Source: Thalassotalea sp. LPB0316
GTDB taxonomy: Bacteria > Pseudomonadota > Gammaproteobacteria > Enterobacterales > Alteromonadaceae
Length of the DNA: 64,000 nt
Assembly (NCBI RefSeq): GCF_014898095.1
Contig: NZ_CP062946.1
Coordinates: forward strand, 868,001-932,000
Direction: 5' to 3'
Shown: positions 18,201 through 27,572 of the stretch, piece by piece
Numbering within the stretch: the first letter of the stretch is position 1
How the letters are laid out: each line of letters begins with the position of its first letter
The notes under the pieces: generated by a model
Database searches by the model: none
Told to the model about the DNA's origin: nothing
The model's input: only the letters and a program-made list of their open reading frames with translations
Made by a program: the position numbers and the translations under genes

Positions 18201-19154
18201 TTATTGTGGTGTGTGAGAAGTTATTAGCTTGTCTTTAAGGCGCTTGAGCTTTGATAGCGGTGTATAAAGCCTTTGTTTCAATTTATAGCGCAAGGTTTCT
18301 TTTAGCGTTATTGGTTTGGGGTCCGCTAACAGCAACGTCATCCCGTAATGTTTCATCCAAGGTTGGCATTCGGATTGGATAATTTCAGCTTCTCTCTTAT
18401 CGATTGATTGTTGCCATGCGTGAATTCTTGTCGCATCTGGTGCTTGACCAACTAACTGGTGTTGTTTCAATGTGTATTGAGGTAACTTGATACCGTTACC
18501 TGCATTCATTTCTCTGGTATAAGGTATTCCGATAAATCGGCACAATTTAGGTAATATCGTTGCTTGCTCAGTTACATACTCCTCATAATTTAGCTCAAAT
18601 GTTATATCGGGCTGCGAACAACAAGCTAAGTGTGAATAGGTGATCGCTCGCTGCCATTTTTTGGCAAAGGCCACCGGATCTTGACTGTTCCAACGGATAA
18701 GATTATGCATTGAAGCATAAACAGCTCGGGGATCTCTGACAATATGAATAAATTTGGCATTTGGAAATACGGCTAAATATTTTTCAACCCGCTCTCTATT
18801 GTGCGGCGTATGCTCAATCCAAAAGCGCTTATCACCTTGAGACAAACCAAAATGCAGTCGAAGGATATGAAAAACACGCTCTGCCCGAGGAGCGTTTGAT
18901 TTAAACGGCTGGGCAAATTCATCAAACGTGATCGACATCCCAGATGCTTGGTAATGAAATTGCTGGGTTAGCTGATTATATAAGCTGCTTAGCTCTTCAT
19001 CAGTTTTGGCATTACTTTCAATAATATCGAGCACGAACGGCATTTCTGGCAATGCAATGGCGTGCTCACTAGAGGCAAGGTGAGAAGCGAGCATGGTTGT
19101 CCCGCTTCGATAGGCTCCCATAATAAAGATTGGCGTGATATTGAGTTCATCCAT
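18201..19154 (-). CDS. Sulfotransferase family protein
   Basis: The 317-residue protein shows the two PAPS-binding signatures of sulfotransferases: the 5'-phosphosulfate loop 'GAYRSGTTML' near residues 13-22 and the 3'-phosphate motif 'IHIVRDPRAVYASM' near residue 137. It transfers sulfate from PAPS to a hydroxyl or amino group of a sugar or protein. Its position beside a PEP-CTERM gene suggests modification of surface glycans or exopolysaccharide, but the acceptor is unknown. It overlaps no neighbour and is followed upstream on the same strand by pepD, 17 bases away. Confidence 0.85.
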   Translation of the reverse strand: MDELNITPIFIMGAYRSGTTMLASHLASSEHAIALPEMPFVLDIIESNAKTDEELSSLYNQLTQQFHYQASGMSITFDEFAQPFKSNAPRAERVFHILRLHFGLSQGDKRFWIEHTPHNRERVEKYLAVFPNAKFIHIVRDPRAVYASMHNLIRWNSQDPVAFAKKWQRAITYSHLACCSQPDITFELNYEEYVTEQATILPKLCRFIGIPYTREMNAGNGIKLPQYTLKQHQLVGQAPDATRIHAWQQSIDKREAEIIQSECQPWMKHYGMTLLLADPKPITLKETLRYKLKQRLYTPLSKLKRLKDKLITSHTPQ

Positions 19155-19171
19155 AAACTTGCGTTCCGTCT

Positions 19172-20635
19172 TTATTGTGACTTTTCAGGGATGTTTTGTA
19201 ATACAGCTGTCAATAGTTGCCAATATTGACCAACCGTTACAATCTCAACCTTTTCATCCGGTGAATGTGGAAATTTGATCGTTGGCCCAATCGACACCAT
19301 ATCCCAGTGTGGGTAGGCGGTTTTAAATAAACCACATTCAAGGCCTGCATGGATCACCATAATGTCAGGCATTTTGTTGAAAATAGTCTGATACGTATCA
19401 CGAACAACCTGCATAATGGCTGAGCTAGTATCTGGTTTCCAACCCGGGTAGGCACCACTAAACTCAATAGTCGCACCAGCTAATTCAAATGTTGATTGAA
19501 TCATGCCTTGAGCATCATCACGGCCATCGTCATGTAAGCTACGAATTAACACTAAGGCATTAAATTTATTACCTTTTGTTCTGAGCACACCGAGGTTAGA
19601 TGAGGTTTCAACAATGCCTTCAATATCGTCACTCATGCGAATGACCCCGTTGGTGCAAGCATTTAATGCACGTAAAACGGCAAATTGGCTATTAAGTGTC
19701 CAGCAGGTGTCGAAGGTTTCCGGTGAGATAAGCGATAGCGCTAAATCGGGCTCAACGGCTTTTAAGCTAGCTTTTACCGTTTCTAGGTGGCTGACTAAAT
19801 AAGCTTTTAATGCATCGACCTTAGTTGATTCAACAACAAAACTCGCATTCGCTTCACGCGGTATCGCATTGCGCAAGCTGCCGCCGTTTAATTCAGTTAG
19901 CTGGATATTAAATTGACGTGTTGCTTCGAGTAAAAATCGCACTAATAGCTTATTGGCGTTTGCTCGACCGGTGTGAATATCAACACCTGAGTGACCACCT
20001 TTAAGGCCAGAAATAGACAAATTAAACGATTCAAAGCCCGATGGCACTGCCATGGTTTCGATGTCAAAGGTTGCACTGCCATCAATACCGCCAGCACAGC
20101 CCATGTAGACTTCACCTTCTTGTTCTGAATCAGTATTGATCAAAATGTCGCCGTCAAGCCAGCCAGGCTCGAGGCCGAATGCGCCAGTCATACCTGCTTC
20201 TTCATCAATTGTCACGAGTACTTCTAATGGACCGTGGGCAATGTCATTACTAGCGAGAATCGCTAGCGCCGATGCTAAGCCAATACCGTTGTCAGCGCCT
20301 AACGTTGTATCTTTTGCTGTTACCCATTCACCATCAATATAAGGTTGGATAGGATCAGTGAGAAAGTCGTGCTCTGTGGTTGCATTTTTTTGCGGCACCA
20401 TGTCCATATGGGCTTGTAAAATTACGCCACGGCGATTTTCCATGCCAGCTGTCGCCGGTTTTTTAATAAACAAGTTACCCACGGCATCTTCTTTAACGCT
20501 TAAACCTTGCTCTTTAGCCCAGCTTTGGATCCATGCTGAAATGCGCTGTTCGTGTTTAGATGGGTGTGGAATTGAGCAAATTTGCTCAAATAATTGCCAC
20601 AATGTACTGGGGTGAAGTTGTGATAATTGACTCAC
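19172..20635 (-). CDS. pepD: Aminoacyl-histidine dipeptidase, peptidase family M20C
   Basis: The 487-residue length equals that of PepD. Metal-binding and catalytic blocks are present: 'LQAHMDMVPQ', 'TTLGADNGIGLA', 'TIDEEAGMTGA' and the C-terminal 'IHAGLECGLF'. It is a cytoplasmic zinc dipeptidase with broad specificity including Xaa-His. The start is GTG 20635, supported by GAGGA six bases upstream. It might be cotranscribed with the sulfotransferase, but no functional link is evident. Confidence 0.93.
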   Translation of the reverse strand: MSQLSQLHPSTLWQLFEQICSIPHPSKHEQRISAWIQSWAKEQGLSVKEDAVGNLFIKKPATAGMENRRGVILQAHMDMVPQKNATTEHDFLTDPIQPYIDGEWVTAKDTTLGADNGIGLASALAILASNDIAHGPLEVLVTIDEEAGMTGAFGLEPGWLDGDILINTDSEQEGEVYMGCAGGIDGSATFDIETMAVPSGFESFNLSISGLKGGHSGVDIHTGRANANKLLVRFLLEATRQFNIQLTELNGGSLRNAIPREANASFVVESTKVDALKAYLVSHLETVKASLKAVEPDLALSLISPETFDTCWTLNSQFAVLRALNACTNGVIRMSDDIEGIVETSSNLGVLRTKGNKFNALVLIRSLHDDGRDDAQGMIQSTFELAGATIEFSGAYPGWKPDTSSAIMQVVRDTYQTIFNKMPDIMVIHAGLECGLFKTAYPHWDMVSIGPTIKFPHSPDEKVEIVTVGQYWQLLTAVLQNIPEKSQ

Positions 20636-20704
20636 GTAAGTTCCTCAAAATCTGATAACGACCTAGTCTATTTTAGTAACAAAACTCGTTATGCATTATA
20701 TTTC

Positions 20705-21289
20705 TTATTTATCGGCTAATAGAAATAGCCATTGCTCGTTAAAATCTTCGCTGGGCTTTTTAGTAAAACCTGAACGCACATAAGCACTAATTTTACCTTC
20801 ACAGAACGACACTAAAATATTAGCTAATGCTTGCTCATTGATAGTAAAGCCTTTGCCTTCACGCAGCTTACGCTCTCGCAATACTTGCTTGTACTGTGAT
20901 TCTAGTTTTTCGAAAAACTGATGAACGCGTATGCGCAAGCGCTCGTTTTCGCCCATTAATGCATCGCCTGTTAAAATGCGACACATACCAGGGTTACGCT
21001 CAGCAAAAATTAGCAACACGTGGGTAATGTGATGACAACGAACAAGTGCTTCTTTGTGATCGGTGAGAATTAAATTAATACGTGAGAAAATTGACTCTTC
21101 GATAAATTCAATTAACCCTTCAAACATCCTCGCTTTTGACGGGAAGTGACGATAGAGTGCTGCCTCTGATACGCCAACTTCTGCCGCGAGCTTTGCCGTG
21201 GTAATGCGTTGACCTGGACTGGTTTGTAACATCAGTGCTAAGCACTCAAGGATTTGCTGTTTTCTACTTGGTTTTTGTGTTGCAGGCAT
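20705..21289 (-). CDS. slmA: Nucleoid occlusion factor SlmA (TetR fold)
   Basis: The 194-residue protein has the N-terminal helix-turn-helix '[20 protein letters not shown]' and the helical core typical of SlmA (198 residues in E. coli). SlmA binds specific chromosomal sites and blocks FtsZ ring assembly over the nucleoid. It lies next to coaBC as in many gammaproteobacteria, but the dut gene that usually stands between them is absent. Confidence 0.92.
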   Translation of the reverse strand: MPATQKPSRKQQILECLALMLQTSPGQRITTAKLAAEVGVSEAALYRHFPSKARMFEGLIEFIEESIFSRINLILTDHKEALVRCHHITHVLLIFAERNPGMCRILTGDALMGENERLRIRVHQFFEKLESQYKQVLRERKLREGKGFTINEQALANILVSFCEGKISAYVRSGFTKKPSEDFNEQWLFLLADK

Positions 21290-21393
21290 AATGCGACTTT
21301 CTTATTATTCATGCTTTTAAGAAATTTGATTGTAACGTGAAGTTTGCTTGTTGCCAATCTAAAGTCGCTAGTTTGTGTGCGCTTACTTACTAC

Positions 21394-22596
21394 TTATTTA
21401 CTATTTTGCTTGATAATAAGTTCGACGAGTTGCTGGGCGACCTGAGCTTTACTCGCTAATGCAATATCAAACTTCTCCGTGGTACTGAAAACGTGTAATG
21501 CGTTTTGATCACTATTAAATCCTTGTCCTTGCTTTGCAACATCGTTGGCAGCGATCATATCGAGATTTTTTTTAAGCAATTTTCCCTTGGCGTAAGCTTC
21601 TACATCTTGTGTTTCTGCGGCAAAACCAACAACGAAAGGTTTGTCTTCAAGCTTAGCGACATCGGCGACAATATCGGGATTTTTCACCAAAGTTAGCGTC
21701 AATTCATCTTGAGACTTTTTGATTTTTTGATCGGCGACTTGGCCAATACGGTAATCGGCTACCGCGGCACAAGCAATAAACACATCTGCCTGTGGCGCTT
21801 GAGCAATCGCTGCTCGGTGCATTTCTAACGCGCTTTCAACGTCAATTCGATCGCAACCTAACGGTGTTGCTAAATTCACTGGGCCACTGATAATAGTCAC
21901 TTTAGCGCCAATACGACGTGCTGCCTGAGCAAGCGCATAGCCCATTTTCCCCGATGAATGATTACTGATATAGCGCACTGGATCAATTGGCTCGCGCGTT
22001 GGGCCTGCGGTAATTACCCAGTGTTGGCCAGCCGCTGATAGTTCTGCATCCTGGAATTGTTCAACACAGGCATCAATTAATTCAGGCACATCAAGCATAC
22101 GCCCCAAACCCACATCACCACAAGCTTGATCGCCACTACCGGGGCCAAATATTAGGTACTGCCGATTGCGCAAAACAATCAGATTTTCTTGAGTCGCTTT
22201 AGCATGCCACATTTGTTGGTTCATCGCGGGTGCGATAGCAATAGGCGCAGCGCTTGCTAAACAAACTGTAGTCAATAAATCATCGGCAATGCCATGAGTA
22301 ATTTTCGCTATTGTGTTGGCCGTTGCCGGCGCAACTAAAATAAAGTCGGCCCACTTAGCGAGCTCAATGTGTCCCATAGCAAGTTCAGCTTGTCTATCGA
22401 GCAAGCTCTCAGAAACATCATTGCCTGAAACGGCCTGTAAACTTAACGGTGAGACAAACTCTTTAGCACTTTGAGTTACAACAACACGGACATCAGCGCC
22501 TTGATCTTTTAAACGACGAACCAGCTCGGGCGTTTTGTACGCCGCAATACCCCCTGATACACCTAAAAGAATTTTTTTGCCCTGTAAAATTGTCAT
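21394..22596 (-). CDS. coaBC: Bifunctional phosphopantothenoylcysteine decarboxylase / phosphopantothenate-cysteine ligase
   Basis: The 400-residue fusion of two enzymes of coenzyme A synthesis. The N-terminal flavoprotein decarboxylase (CoaC, residues 1-190) shows 'LLGVSGGIAAYKTPEL', the catalytic His in 'GHIELAKWAD' and 'APAMNQQMW'. The C-terminal ligase (CoaB) shows 'ITAGPTREPIDPVRYISN' and the lysine-rich 'KIKKSQDELTLTLVKNPDI'. It is divergent from radC, as in E. coli. Confidence 0.95.
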   Translation of the reverse strand: MTILQGKKILLGVSGGIAAYKTPELVRRLKDQGADVRVVVTQSAKEFVSPLSLQAVSGNDVSESLLDRQAELAMGHIELAKWADFILVAPATANTIAKITHGIADDLLTTVCLASAAPIAIAPAMNQQMWHAKATQENLIVLRNRQYLIFGPGSGDQACGDVGLGRMLDVPELIDACVEQFQDAELSAAGQHWVITAGPTREPIDPVRYISNHSSGKMGYALAQAARRIGAKVTIISGPVNLATPLGCDRIDVESALEMHRAAIAQAPQADVFIACAAVADYRIGQVADQKIKKSQDELTLTLVKNPDIVADVAKLEDKPFVVGFAAETQDVEAYAKGKLLKKNLDMIAANDVAKQGQGFNSDQNALHVFSTTEKFDIALASKAQVAQQLVELIIKQNSK

Positions 22597-22634
22597 AACC
22601 TGCTAATCTTAATCTCGAATAAAGCGATAGCTTA

Positions 22635-22659
22635 TACCAATTTCGCTAAATAGTTAATT
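22635..22659. repeat. Short TACCAA-type repeat upstream of radC
   Basis: TACCAATTTCGCTAAATAG resembles the ends of the MITE-like element at 28100-28360 and other short copies in this window. It lies in the divergent coaBC/radC promoter region. This is a weak match. Confidence 0.3.
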
Positions 22660-22693
22660 ATTCAACGCTACGTCTAGGAAGGATAAAAGCAAA

Positions 22694-23371
22694 ATGGAAC
22701 GGATATCACAATGGCCGCAAAATGAGCGCCCCAGAGAAAAACTATTACAACTTGGCGCACATGCGCTATCAGATGCAGAGTTGTTAGCGATATTTTTACG
22801 CACTGGAACTAAAGGTAACCACGTGGTTGATCTTGCTCGGCAGCTGATCAAAACCTTTGGCAGTATTTCAGGGATCTATCAGGCGACAGAGCAGCAGTTT
22901 TGCCAAGCTAATGGCTTAGGCCAAGCAAAATATGTGCAGCTGCAAGCGTGCTTGGAAATGACTAAGCGATATCTCGCCGAAGATTTGTTTACCAGTGACG
23001 CTTTGACCTCTAGCCAACAAACCAAAGACTATTTGATTGCTCAACTACGCGCTGAAAAGCACGAAGTTTTCGCTATGCTAGTGCTTGATAATCAACACCA
23101 AATTATCGCCTTTGAAAAAATGTTTTTTGGCACGATTGATGCGGCGGCGGTATACCCCAGAGTATTAGTGGAAAAAGTGCTTGGGCTTCACGGTGCAGCG
23201 GTAATCTTGTGTCACAACCACCCGAGTGGTTTAGCAAGTCCAAGTCGGGCGGATTTACAAATTACCGAGCGAATAAAACATGCGCTTAGTTTAATTGACG
23301 TGACTGTACTTGATCATATTATCGTCGCGGGGTGCCGAAGTTACTCTTTTGCTGAGCATGGCAAGTTGTAA
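22694..23371 (+). CDS. radC: RadC family JAMM-fold protein
   Basis: The 225-residue protein has the RadC N-terminal helix-hairpin region and the metal-binding JAMM motif 'CHNHPSGLASPSRADLQIT' (H-x-H-x7-S-x2-D), as in full-length RadC. An AGGA stands upstream of ATG 22694. The molecular role of RadC remains unsettled despite the old DNA-repair name. In many gammaproteobacteria rpmB follows radC; here three extra genes intervene. Confidence 0.93.
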   Translation: MERISQWPQNERPREKLLQLGAHALSDAELLAIFLRTGTKGNHVVDLARQLIKTFGSISGIYQATEQQFCQANGLGQAKYVQLQACLEMTKRYLAEDLFTSDALTSSQQTKDYLIAQLRAEKHEVFAMLVLDNQHQIIAFEKMFFGTIDAAAVYPRVLVEKVLGLHGAAVILCHNHPSGLASPSRADLQITERIKHALSLIDVTVLDHIIVAGCRSYSFAEHGKL

Positions 23372-23401
23372 TATCAAATCAAAAATCTAATTCACTTGGT
23401 A
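23371..23401 (-). repeat. Solo copy of the MITE-like terminal repeat
   Basis: Read on the minus strand from 23401, TACCAAGTGAATTAGATTTT matches the left end of the 28.1-kb element (TACCAAGTGAATTAAATATT) with two mismatches in 20. It lies directly after radC. Confidence 0.5.
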
Positions 23402-23491
23402 TAAAGATTGAACAATGCTTGCACTTCATTCAATATCACACTAGTTTTTATATAAAGCATCGCGATGAATTTCAGCGCTTAAGGAGTAAAA

Positions 23492-23791
23492 ATGAGTGAT
23501 GAAGAACAGATGAGTGAACGTCGCCGACATATACGATTAGATATGGAAGGGGAGGTTGTTCTTTTAGAGTGGCTAGAGGGCAACAATGGATGCTCTGAAA
23601 AATTTGTTTGTGTTGATTTCTCGCGTAAGGGGATAAAAGTCAGTAGTGATAAAAAAATAGCGCTTTATACGCCGGTAGATGTCACGTTAATGCCTGATAC
23701 GTCGAAGCAACATACATTAAAAGCTCGCGTTATTAGGTGTGTGATTGATCGCGACGATCAATACAGCATAGCGATGCTATTCCAAGATTAA
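23492..23791 (+). CDS. PilZ-domain protein
   Basis: The 99-residue single-domain protein has both c-di-GMP-binding signatures of PilZ: the arginine motif 'ERRRHIRLD' (residues 9-17) and the D-x-S-x-x-G motif 'DFSRKGIKV' (near residue 45). It is therefore a likely c-di-GMP receptor. The ParA-like gene starts 43 bases downstream on the same strand, so the two may be cotranscribed. Linkage of c-di-GMP to the ParA protein is suggested only by this position. Confidence 0.85.
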   Translation: MSDEEQMSERRRHIRLDMEGEVVLLEWLEGNNGCSEKFVCVDFSRKGIKVSSDKKIALYTPVDVTLMPDTSKQHTLKARVIRCVIDRDDQYSIAMLFQD

Positions 23792-23834
23792 TGACCTGAT
23801 AGGTAAAGATGTACAACATAGGGGTTTTTTAACA

Positions 23835-24503
23835 ATGATGATTTTAGTTGGTGGAGAAAAAGGCGGCAGTGGTAAAAGTTGTTTAGCACAGAACTTAGCT
23901 GTGTACTTCGCGAAGCACAAAAAGGCGATCGTGCTGATGGTCGATTGTGATCCTCAACGAACCACTTCAGATTGGATCCACGCACGAAATGCAGACCCGA
24001 GCTTACCAGCGATTAATTGTATTCAGCTTTACGGAAAAATCAGGAATGATCTGCTGAGCCTAGTACAACATTACGATTACGTAATTGTTGACTGCGGAGG
24101 GCAAGACAACTTAGCTTTGCGTGCGTCAATGTCAGTTGCTGATCATGTGTTGATTCCCCTTAGACCTAAGCGTCGAGATCTAAAAACTGTTCCTCATATG
24201 GAGGATATGTTGAGTACTTGTAAAATGGTCAATCCAAAACTCAACGCATCATTTGTTATCACCCAATGCCCGTCATTACCAAACCAAGCTAATCGAATAC
24301 TTGAAGCAAAAGATGTTTGCCGATCCTACGGCATCAATGTATTGAATGCAGTGACTTTTAATCGAAATGTCTACGATGACAGTGAAGAGTTAGGTTCGTC
24401 TGTTATTGAGGTTGAACCCGAGGGCAAAGCGGCGCTTGAAATAATTGCTATAGCAGAAGAAGTATTAGCTATGAAGCCAGGTAATTCCCATGAGTTTAAC
24501 TGA
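23835..24503 (+). CDS. ParA/ParF-like P-loop ATPase
   Basis: The 222-residue ATPase has a deviant Walker A 'GGEKGGSGKS' near residues 6-15, Walker A' 'VDCDPQRTTSDW' and Walker B-like 'YDYVIVDCGGQD'. It lacks the N-terminal helix-turn-helix of P1-type ParA, so it belongs to the small ParF-like/MinD-like group that positions plasmids or protein cargo. The next gene overlaps it by 14 bases and encodes a ribbon-helix-helix-like protein, as in ParF-ParG pairs. A chromosomal copy between radC and rpmB suggests cargo positioning or a relic of an integrated element; neither is proven. Confidence 0.85.
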   Translation: MMILVGGEKGGSGKSCLAQNLAVYFAKHKKAIVLMVDCDPQRTTSDWIHARNADPSLPAINCIQLYGKIRNDLLSLVQHYDYVIVDCGGQDNLALRASMSVADHVLIPLRPKRRDLKTVPHMEDMLSTCKMVNPKLNASFVITQCPSLPNQANRILEAKDVCRSYGINVLNAVTFNRNVYDDSEELGSSVIEVEPEGKAALEIIAIAEEVLAMKPGNSHEFN

Positions 24504-24837
24504 TTTAAAAAAAGTTAACACGGGGAAAAAGCAGAAAAGGAAAAAAGTGTCGGTTGATGCATTTATTAACGATGCTGTTAACTACGCAAAAGGAAAACCT
24601 AAGGTTGTTAGTGCACGGCCATCACAATCGACAGTTAACCAAGAAAAAGTCGCTAAAAAAAACTATAAACACGCAACGTTTACTTTAAATCAGCAGGCAA
24701 TTGACACCTTGCAATTATTAGCCGATGAAACTGATTTGGCTAAATCGCACATTCTTAGGATTCTCTTGGGTAGTGATCCTGATGAAGCGCTAAAACAGAG
24801 GTTATTATCGATTATTGATAAAAAAGCAGATCAATAG
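24490..24837 (+). CDS. Probable ribbon-helix-helix partner of the ParA-like ATPase
   Basis: The 115-residue protein has a very basic N-terminal half (many K/R, residues 1-60). A C-terminal block resembles a ribbon-helix-helix fold: a beta strand 'KHATFTLNQQ' then two helices 'AIDTLQLLADET' and 'AKSHILRILLG'. This organisation recalls ParG, the DNA-binding partner of ParF, whose flexible N tail stimulates the ATPase. It overlaps the ATPase gene, so translation is probably coupled. I saw no clear iteron array nearby. The fold call is from pattern only. Confidence 0.65.
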   Translation: MSLTDLKKVNTGKKQKRKKVSVDAFINDAVNYAKGKPKVVSARPSQSTVNQEKVAKKNYKHATFTLNQQAIDTLQLLADETDLAKSHILRILLGSDPDEALKQRLLSIIDKKADQ

Positions 24838-24999
24838 TGGGGAAATAAACATCGTAATGAACAAATTTTTATCAGTTTAAGGTCTTGTTTTATACAGTTA
24901 AGTACGTGAGTTATTGTTCTAACTCGTTGTATTTTAGTGGTTTATTAATATACCTGTATGAAAATGTTATAAAAACTAGCATTACCTTCGAACTTTCCC

Positions 25000-25005
25000 T
25001 ATAAT
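25000..25005 (+). promoter_or_regulatory. Possible -10 element of the rpmB-rpmG operon
   Basis: TATAAT at 25000-25005, 79 bases before the rpmB start. No good -35 hexamer is visible at 16-18 bases, so this is a tentative call. Confidence 0.4.
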
Positions 25006-25084
25006 ATGCCACCTTTTTCGGGATCCTGCGGCGACGGCCATGGGTGAAAAATAACTCGAGCTGAAATTAATTTTGGAGTGACAT

Positions 25085-25321
25085 ATGTCTAGAGTTTGTC
25101 AAGTTACTGGCAAAAAACCAGTCGTAGGGAACAACCGTTCTCACGCAAGAAACGCGACTCGTCGTCGTTTCTTACCAAACCTTCAATCTCACCGTTTTTG
25201 GGTTGAGAGTGAAAACCGTTTCGTAAAATTACGCCTTACTCCTAAAGGTATGCGTATTATCGACAAGAAAGGCATCGATGCAGTATTAGCTGATATCCGT
25301 GCTCGTGGCGAAAAGATCTAA
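25085..25321 (+). CDS. rpmB: 50S ribosomal protein L28
   Basis: The 78-residue protein starts '[20 protein letters not shown]' and is full length and typical of L28. GGAG stands seven bases before ATG 25085. rpmG follows 9 bases downstream. Confidence 0.98.
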   Translation: MSRVCQVTGKKPVVGNNRSHARNATRRRFLPNLQSHRFWVESENRFVKLRLTPKGMRIIDKKGIDAVLADIRARGEKI

Positions 25322-25330
25322 GGAACCATC

Positions 25331-25486
25331 ATGCGTGATAAAATTCGTTTAGTATCTTCTGCTGGTACAGGTCATTTTTATACTACTGACAAGAATAAAA
25401 AGACGATGCCAGAGAAAATGGAAATCAAAAAGTTTGATCCTAAAGCACGTAAGCACGTGATCTACAAGGAAGCTAAAATCAAGTAA
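25331..25486 (+). CDS. rpmG: 50S ribosomal protein L33
   Basis: The 51-residue protein reads '[20 protein letters not shown]' and ends '[10 protein letters not shown]'. It is the zinc-free form of L33, lacking the CxxC pairs. It forms the conserved rpmB-rpmG operon and is followed by a strong terminator. Confidence 0.98.
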   Translation: MRDKIRLVSSAGTGHFYTTDKNKKTMPEKMEIKKFDPKARKHVIYKEAKIK

Positions 25487-25500
25487 TTGATTGTTAGCAT

Positions 25501-25530
25501 AAAAAACCCGGCAATTGCTGGGTTTTTTTA
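25501..25530 (+). terminator. Terminator of the rpmB-rpmG operon
   Basis: AAAAAACCCGGCA / TGCTGGGTTTTTTT: a GC-rich stem with a seven-T tail, 14 bases after the rpmG stop. Confidence 0.9.
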
Positions 25531-25561
25531 TGACCAAAATTCAGTATTATTGAGCCATTAA

Positions 25562-25583
25562 TACCGAGTGAATCAGATTGGTA
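25562..25583. repeat. Short palindromic repeat TACCGAGTGAAT...ATTGGTA
   Basis: Begins TACCGAGTGAATCAG and ends ATTGGTA, resembling both ends of the 28.1-kb MITE-like element brought together. It is just upstream of the small membrane-protein gene. Confidence 0.4.
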
Positions 25584-25596
25584 TATAGAAGGTCAA

Positions 25597-26124
25597 ATGA
25601 TTAGATTATCCCGAGCCGGTTGGAATAACGTTATTATTTACTCTGTGATGGCGTTTATTTTGCTGATCAACCTAACACAAAAAAACTCACAAGATGAAAG
25701 CGCACCTGCGGCTGAGGTTAGTCAGTTAATCGCTGATCATCAAGTGATTTTAACCTTGACGATAAATCAATGGGTGTCCGTTGAGCGCATCGGTCAAACA
25801 TGGCGGACATTACCTAATGTCCTTACGGGGCAGCCACTAGACCAAATGATGATGAGTTGGCACAACCTTGAGGTTCAAATGGTTGATAAACCGGCGGATT
25901 TTGATCAGTCTAATGCGGTGATTGTTTCTGCACTCCTAGCCGGCGATAGTGATTTACACTATTTCATGTTGAAACAAACGGCCAATGGGTTATTGATTTT
26001 TAAGCAAGCACCAAGTGGTGAAGAACTGTGGTATGTAACCCAGTCACAGCGTTATCAACAACTCTTGCCACCGCAAGTAATAGCACCACAAGGGGTGAAT
26101 AAATGCCTGAATTACCTGAAGTAG
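25597..26124 (+). CDS. Small membrane-anchored protein of unknown function overlapping mutM
   Basis: I do not recognise this 175-residue protein. A single membrane segment lies at about residues 10-25 ('[15 protein letters not shown]'), followed by a soluble region with no cysteine motif or known catalytic signature. Its stop lies 22 bases inside the mutM reading frame, which implies translational coupling with mutM. In E. coli mutM follows rpmG directly, so this gene is an extra member between them. The topology suggests a periplasmic domain. Confidence 0.7.
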   Translation: MIRLSRAGWNNVIIYSVMAFILLINLTQKNSQDESAPAAEVSQLIADHQVILTLTINQWVSVERIGQTWRTLPNVLTGQPLDQMMMSWHNLEVQMVDKPADFDQSNAVIVSALLAGDSDLHYFMLKQTANGLLIFKQAPSGEELWYVTQSQRYQQLLPPQVIAPQGVNKCLNYLK

Positions 26125-26918
26125 AAGTTTGTAAGCTCGGCATTTCGCCACATATTATCGGGCAAAAGGTCGACGAGGTGGTTGTGCGTTATTGGCAATT
26201 GCGTTGGCCAATTCCCGAAGCCGTATTAACGGTTAAAAATCAAATTTTGCGAGATGTTCAAAGGCGCAGTAAATACCTAATGTTGGTTTTTGACCATGGT
26301 ACTTTGCTGATCCATTTAGGTATGTCTGGAACAATTCGCGTGGTTAATAAAGATATTGAAGTGGTTAAACACGACCACTTTGATTTAGCCTTTGTTAACG
26401 GCAATATTTTACGACTTAATGATCCACGACGTTTTGGCGCGGTGTTGTGGTTACCCGATCATCAAGATATTGATGGCGTGTTGGCAAAGCTAGGCCCTGA
26501 ACCTTTAACCGACGCGTTTAATGCTGATTATTTATTTGCTTGTGCCAAAGGACGAAAAACGAATATCAAAAATTTTTTAATGAGTAATCCTGTGGTCGTA
26601 GGTGTTGGTAATATCTATGCTAATGAAGCACTGTTTCTCGCTGGTATCTTGCCAACTGCGCTTGCCGGTAATATCTCTAAGCGTCGTATCGCTATTTTGG
26701 TTGATACCATCAAAGCCGTGCTTGAATCAGCTATTTCGCAAGGTGGCACGACGCTAAAAGACTTCACCCAAGCCGATGGTAAGCCGGGGTACTTTGCTCA
26801 ATCGTTAAATGTTTATGGTCGGGGTGGCCAACCTTGCTTAGTATGTGAAACTGAGCTCAGTGAAATCAGGCAATCCAACCGAGCGACAGTTTACTGCAAA
26901 AAATGCCAGAAAAAATAA
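26103..26918 (+). CDS. mutM: Formamidopyrimidine-DNA glycosylase (Fpg)
   Basis: The 271-residue protein begins '[11 protein letters not shown]', with the catalytic Pro2 and Glu3. It has the helix-two-turn-helix region ('[13 protein letters not shown]') and ends with a zinc finger CLVC...CKKC. It removes 8-oxoguanine and formamidopyrimidines from DNA and cuts the abasic strand. In E. coli mutM is next to coaD; here coaD is also adjacent but on the opposite strand. Confidence 0.96.
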   Translation: MPELPEVEVCKLGISPHIIGQKVDEVVVRYWQLRWPIPEAVLTVKNQILRDVQRRSKYLMLVFDHGTLLIHLGMSGTIRVVNKDIEVVKHDHFDLAFVNGNILRLNDPRRFGAVLWLPDHQDIDGVLAKLGPEPLTDAFNADYLFACAKGRKTNIKNFLMSNPVVVGVGNIYANEALFLAGILPTALAGNISKRRIAILVDTIKAVLESAISQGGTTLKDFTQADGKPGYFAQSLNVYGRGGQPCLVCETELSEIRQSNRATVYCKKCQKK

Positions 26919-26925
26919 AATCTTA

Positions 26926-27003
26926 AAGGCGATAAGGCGATAAGGCGATAAGGCGATAAGGCGATAAGGCGATAAGGCGATAAGGCGATAAGGCGATAAG
27001 GCG
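26926..27003. repeat. 8-bp tandem repeat (AAGGCGAT, 9.75 copies)
   Basis: Nine exact copies of AAGGCGAT followed by AAGGCG fill the gap between convergent mutM and coaD and end at the coaD stop codon. The last copy pairs with the coaD end as GCGATAA-GGCG-TTATCGC (26993-27010), a 7-base hairpin. Perfect copies make it a likely length-variable locus. Confidence 0.95.
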
Positions 27004-27507
<504 letters not shown>

Positions 27508-27572
27508 TTATTTAGCTTTATTGTAAATGCCAGTTAGGTATTTTCATAGTGCTTTAGACAAGCGTTTGTTGG

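Noticed and set aside
24838..25084. Possible centromere-like repeats for the ParA/RHH pair
   Set aside because: I looked for iterated short motifs before and after the cassette and found none that recur clearly.
26919..27003. CRISPR-like array
   Set aside because: The 8-base units are directly joined with no spacers; it is a simple tandem repeat.
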